Assembly (NCBI GenBank): GCA_044445605.1
Contig: JBIOEA010000003.1
Span: 1 to 64,000 of the forward strand
Length of the DNA: 64,000 nucleotides
Source: CAWKDC01 sp044445605
GTDB taxonomy: Bacteria > Pseudomonadota > Gammaproteobacteria > JABCZS01
Direction: 5' to 3'
In this document: in pieces, positions 60,547-64,000 of the stretch
Layout of the letters: each line of letters starts with the position of its first letter
Numbering within the stretch: the stretch's first letter is position 1
Program-made: the position numbers and the translations under genes
Notes under the pieces: generated by a model
Told to the model about the DNA's origin: nothing
Seen by the model: the letters and a program-made list of their open reading frames with translations, nothing else
Database searches by the model: none

Positions 60547-61923
60547 ATGATTAATATTATTCATATGCTTAATATGGCCATATTTGTTTATTTTACGCTC
60601 CTGTGCCTAGGGTATACCGTATTGCTTATGCTTTCCATCCCGAAAGTCCTTCAGCAATTTCAAGAAGTTAAATATGGGAATATATCTAACCTTGTCAATG
60701 GTAAATTCCCCATGCCAGTGACGATCATTATGCCGGCCTACAACATTAGTGATAAAATTCTCAATGCCGTTCACAGCATTTTGAAGTCAGATTATAAAGA
60801 TCTTAATATTATCGTTATTAACGATGGCTCGACTGATGATACGCTCAGTGAGCTTATCCGGACATTCAATATGTTCCGAACGCCAATAGTGGTTAAGCAG
60901 AAGATTAAAACAGCAAGGTTACTTGGTTCTTATGCCTCTTATGATTATCCTCGGCTAACCGTTCTGGATAAGGAACACAGTAACGCGGGTGATACACTGA
61001 ATGCGGGCATTAATGCGTGCCGAACGCCTATTTTTATCACGATTGATGCTGATACTGTCATTGAGACAGAGGCTGTCTCTCGAATTGTTTTTTCATTTTT
61101 AACCAGCCCTCATTGTGTTGCGACGGGCGGTGTTGTGTTAATTGGTAACGAGAATGTAAATGAAAAAGGGATGCTGGAGCCTGGCTTTCGCGTCCCAAAC
61201 AATCTTGTGGCTGGGTTGCAAGTGGCTGAATACATGCGATCATTTGTGCTTTTCAGATCGGGCTGGGATACGTTTGGGGGTGCGTTGTCATTTGCGGGTG
61301 CTTTCACACTATTCGAGAAAGAAGCAGTGACACGTGTAGGTGGGTTTGATGAGAATAACTTTGCACAAGATGCGGAAATTGTCCTCAGGTTACACGACTA
61401 TATGCGTCAACAGAAATATCCTTATTCTATCGCCTTTGCCCCATCTGCATTTGCTTTGACATTAGTGCCGGGAAATTTAATCGATTTTTGGAAGCAAAGG
61501 GATCATTGGCAGCGTGGGTTGCTTCGTAGTTTTTGTTTGCACCGGCGCATGATGTTCAATCCGCGCTATGGTTGGGTGGGCATGTTTAGTTATCCTTTTT
61601 ATGTTTTTTTTGAAATACTTTCGCCCCTCATTGAATTGTCTGCTTATATATTACTGATACTGGGCGTCTTTGTAGCAGTGATTCCATTAAATGTCATCCT
61701 GTTGTTCTTTGGGCTGGCCGCTGGCTATGTGGGGGCATTAACGATGGCTACAATTTTTATTAATGCGGTCACTTTTAATAAATACCCGAGATTTATCGAT
61801 GTTATTCATATTTTATCGTTAAGTTTTGCCGACATGATACTGTTTCGCCAGTGCCATGTGCTTTGTAAATCGATAGCAACGGGCCGGTATTTAGTGAACC
61901 GGTTGATGGGGGAGAGGTTATAG
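60547..61923 (+). CDS. Membrane family 2 glycosyltransferase (processive polysaccharide synthase type)
   Basis: A 458-residue protein with an N-terminal helix, a GT-A domain with VIVINDGSTDDT-like DxD context (IIVINDGSTDDT), the metal-binding TIDADTV, an acidic acceptor motif FAQDAE and the QxxRW-like QRDHWQRG. Three or more C-terminal helices follow. The layout resembles PgaC/IcaA and NodC-type synthases. The polymer is unknown. It forms an operon with the HEAT protein, and a dispersed palindrome follows. Confidence 0.85.
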   Translation: MINIIHMLNMAIFVYFTLLCLGYTVLLMLSIPKVLQQFQEVKYGNISNLVNGKFPMPVTIIMPAYNISDKILNAVHSILKSDYKDLNIIVINDGSTDDTLSELIRTFNMFRTPIVVKQKIKTARLLGSYASYDYPRLTVLDKEHSNAGDTLNAGINACRTPIFITIDADTVIETEAVSRIVFSFLTSPHCVATGGVVLIGNENVNEKGMLEPGFRVPNNLVAGLQVAEYMRSFVLFRSGWDTFGGALSFAGAFTLFEKEAVTRVGGFDENNFAQDAEIVLRLHDYMRQQKYPYSIAFAPSAFALTLVPGNLIDFWKQRDHWQRGLLRSFCLHRRMMFNPRYGWVGMFSYPFYVFFEILSPLIELSAYILLILGVFVAVIPLNVILLFFGLAAGYVGALTMATIFINAVTFNKYPRFIDVIHILSLSFADMILFRQCHVLCKSIATGRYLVNRLMGERL

Positions 61924-61925
61924 GT

Positions 61926-61953
61926 GTAGGGGCGAAAGATGTTTCGCCCCTAC
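61926..61953 (+). repeat. Dispersed palindrome, most perfect copy
   Basis: GTAGGGGCGAAA and TTTCGCCCCTAC are exact inverted arms around GATG, making a 12-bp stem. It lies between the convergent glycosyltransferase and nrdB genes and is a likely shared terminator. Confidence 0.85.
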
Positions 61954-61968
61954 AAGAATGACACGCTT

Positions 61969-63075
61969 TTACGCCTCTTCATCACCCCAAGACAACGTAC
62001 CACCTGTTTGATACTCGGTAACACGTGTTTCAAAGAAGTTCTTCTCTTTTTTGAGATCCATCAATTCACTCATCCAAGGGAAGGTATTCTTTGCATTCGG
62101 ATATTGTTCTGGCAAGCCGATTTGTGCTAAGCGGCGGTTTGCAATGAACTTGACGTATTCTTGAAATACAGACGCATTCAATCCCAAAATACCACGAGGC
62201 ATTGTATCTGCTGCATATTCGCACTCGAGGTCAACGCCTTCACGAATCATCGTCAAGATTTCTGCTTGGAACTCAGGTGTCCAGGCATGCGGATTCTCAA
62301 TCTTAATTTGATTGATGACGTCGATACCAAAGTTCACGTGCATCGATTCATCTCGCAAGATGTATTGCAATTGTTCCGCAGTGCCGATCATCTTGTTACG
62401 ACGACCCATCGATAATACTTGTGCAAAACCAACATAAAAGAATATGCCTTCAAACACAATGTAAAATGCAATAAGGTCACGCAATAAACGTTGATCATTT
62501 TGTGCCGTGCCCGTGTTGAACATCGGATCGGCCAAGCTTTGTGTAAACTTGAGCGCCCAGTTGGCTTTGCGTGCGACAGCGGGGATTTCATGATACATAT
62601 TGAATAAGCGTGATTCATCCATGCCCAAACTTTCAATGATGTATTGGTACGCATGCGTATGCAATGCTTCTTCAAACGCTTGACGCAAAATGTATTGACG
62701 GCATTCAGGATTGGTAATGTGACGATAGATCGCCAATACCAAGTTGTTGGCCACCAACGAATCTGCGGTCGAGAAGAACCCAAGGCTGCGCTCGATGATC
62801 ATGCGCTCATCTTCGGTCAATCCATTGGGATCTTTATACAAGGCAATGTCGGTTGCCATTGGGATTTCATTCGGCATCCAGTGGTTTGCACAGGCATCCA
62901 AATATTTTTGCCATGCCCAGTAATATTTAAAGGGCACGAGCTGATTGAGATCCGCTTTGCAGTTGATGATACGTTTATCATCGACACGAGGGGCTTCGAC
63001 ATTCATCAGAATGGCTTCGAGCCCCGTTGCACCGCCTAGGGCGGTGTTACTATTCATTTCAGCTATTTGTGACAT
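61969..63075 (-). CDS. nrdB: Ribonucleotide reductase class Ia beta subunit
   Basis: A 368-residue protein with diiron ligand segments including RSLGFFSTADSLV, RQAFEEALHTHAYQYI and LRDESMHVNFGIDVI, and a C-terminal tail that docks on NrdA. It generates the tyrosyl radical for deoxynucleotide synthesis. Eleven base pairs downstream of nrdA in the same operon. Confidence 0.96.
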   Translation of the reverse strand: MSQIAEMNSNTALGGATGLEAILMNVEAPRVDDKRIINCKADLNQLVPFKYYWAWQKYLDACANHWMPNEIPMATDIALYKDPNGLTEDERMIIERSLGFFSTADSLVANNLVLAIYRHITNPECRQYILRQAFEEALHTHAYQYIIESLGMDESRLFNMYHEIPAVARKANWALKFTQSLADPMFNTGTAQNDQRLLRDLIAFYIVFEGIFFYVGFAQVLSMGRRNKMIGTAEQLQYILRDESMHVNFGIDVINQIKIENPHAWTPEFQAEILTMIREGVDLECEYAADTMPRGILGLNASVFQEYVKFIANRRLAQIGLPEQYPNAKNTFPWMSELMDLKKEKNFFETRVTEYQTGGTLSWGDEEA

Positions 63076-63086
63076 AGGACTTCCTT

Positions 63087-64000
63087 TTATTGACAGGCTT
63101 CACAATCAGGATTATCGATTGAACATGCTTTTGGCGCAGGTTCAGTCGCTTGTAATTTCACGGCGTTCAACGCACCATCAGTGACGGTGGATTTTTCCGC
63201 ATTCGTTGCGCCTAAGCTGCGCAAGTAATACGTCGTTTTCAGGCCGCTTAACCATGCCATTTTGTAGATGGCATCTAATTTTTTACCGGATGGCTCTGCC
63301 ATGTAAAGATTCAATGATTGTGATTGATCTATCCATTTTTGGCGGCGCGATCCTGCTTCAATTAACCATTTTGGATCAATTTGGAAAGCAGTGGCAAATA
63401 ACGTTTTCATGTCTTCAGGTACACGATCAATGTTCTGAACGCTGCCATCATAATATTTGAGGTCGTTGACCATCACGTTATCCCATAAGTTGCGCCGTTT
63501 CAATTCCGACACTAAATAGGGGTTAACCACCGTGAACTCGCCCGACAAGTTCGATTTCACGAACAAGTTTTGATAGGTAGGTTCAATCGATTGTGCTACA
63601 CCACAAATATTGGAAATGGTGGCAGTCGGTGCAATCGCCATGGTATTGGAGTTACGCATACCAACGGTCATGACGCGTTGACGCAATGCTTCCCAATCCA
63701 GGGTTTGGCTTGCATCTTGATTCAAATAAGTGCCACGGGTTTGTGCCAATAGCTTAATCGAATCAATCGGCAGAATGCCCTTGCTCCATAACGAACCTTC
63801 GAAGGTTGCATAGGTGCCACGTTCTTCCGCCAGGTTGGTCGATGCTTCAATCGCGTAGTAGCTGATCAATTCCATTGATTCGTCAGCAAACTTGATCGCC
63901 GCTTCGCTCGCATAAGGAATGTTCAGTTGATACAACGCATCTTGGAAGCCCATCAAGCCCAAGCCAACAGGACGGTGACGTAAATTGGAGCGACGTGCTT
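63087..64000 (-). CDS. nrdA: Ribonucleotide reductase class Ia alpha subunit, C-terminal part
   Basis: The reverse strand is open from the window edge to the stop at 63087. It begins within ARRSNLRHRPVGLGLMGFQD and includes MRNSNTMAIAPTATISNICG, YYLRSLGATNAEKS and the C-terminal redox cysteines (DCEACQ). About 304 residues are seen; the N-terminal ATP-cone and most of the barrel lie beyond the right edge. It reduces ribonucleoside diphosphates with NrdB. Confidence 0.95.
   Translation of the reverse strand, partial: ARRSNLRHRPVGLGLMGFQDALYQLNIPYASEAAIKFADESMELISYYAIEASTNLAEERGTYATFEGSLWSKGILPIDSIKLLAQTRGTYLNQDASQTLDWEALRQRVMTVGMRNSNTMAIAPTATISNICGVAQSIEPTYQNLFVKSNLSGEFTVVNPYLVSELKRRNLWDNVMVNDLKYYDGSVQNIDRVPEDMKTLFATAFQIDPKWLIEAGSRRQKWIDQSQSLNLYMAEPSGKKLDAIYKMAWLSGLKTTYYLRSLGATNAEKSTVTDGALNAVKLQATEPAPKACSIDNPDCEACQ

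Overview
The window reads as a chromosomal segment of a host-associated gammaproteobacterium, most like the Legionellales (Legionella/Coxiella/Berkiella-type). This is an inference. It rests on standard gammaproteobacterial housekeeping synteny (queA-yajC-secDF, ccmABCDEFGHI, gltX with tRNA-Ala/tRNA-Glu, rpsT, nrdAB) mixed with proteins carrying eukaryotic-like domains, PAS-LuxR regulators and a type VI secretion cassette. Genus cannot be fixed from the sequence alone. Six tRNA genes are present (Thr, Leu, Pro, Arg, Ala, Glu). There is no rRNA, no CRISPR array and no recognisable insertion sequence.

Layout. 0-1 kb: the right end of a likely genomic island, with the start of a phage-type integrase and one cargo gene next to tRNA-Thr. 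1-5 kb: a CHASE histidine kinase and a REC-PAS-GGDEF-EAL regulator in one operon. 5-11 kb: queA, yajC, secD, secF and an ArnT-like transferase; tgt is missing from its usual place. 11-19 kb: a structured non-coding stretch, a GT-B-like glycosyltransferase, rpsT, a soluble Hanks-type kinase, an outer-membrane barrel, dacB, gltX and four tRNAs. 19-22 kb: small and membrane proteins, a sigma-54 activator, and fliA behind a canonical sigma-54 promoter. 21.8-33.5 kb: an accessory block of eukaryotic-like and toxin-like genes. 34-42 kb: LysE-type exporter, sohB, a complete cytochrome c maturation operon and uppP. 42-50 kb: a membrane protein with Lys-Glu repeats, a DUF2235 hydrolase, SIMPL and FadL-type envelope proteins, ung, and a Tat/GMC dehydrogenase pair. 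50.7-57 kb: a T6SS cassette (PAAR-like effector, candidate immunity protein, VgrG). 57-64 kb: LysR regulator, BepA-like protease, HEAT protein plus processive glycosyltransferase, nrdB and the 3' part of nrdA.

The most interesting part is 21.8-33.5 kb. It encodes an ankyrin protein with two copies of a SUMO-interaction-like motif, a Fic protein overlapping a small SxxxE-motif protein, a BTB/POZ protein, a PAS-LuxR regulator preceded by a translationally coupled half-PAS protein, and a three-gene operon headed by a predicted ADP-ribosyltransferase. The BTB promoter and the ADP-ribosyltransferase operon promoter share an identical 10-mer and an identical 13-mer, exactly 28 bp apart in both. The 10-mer is part of a 20-bp dyad centred about -43, which is where LuxR-type activators bind. 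A third copy of the dyad lies in front of the PAS-LuxR gene. The inferred model is a locally encoded, signal-sensing LuxR-type regulator that switches on host-directed effectors.

A family of short dispersed palindromes (arms GTAGGGGCGAAA / TTTCGCCCCTAC) recurs at gene ends through the window.
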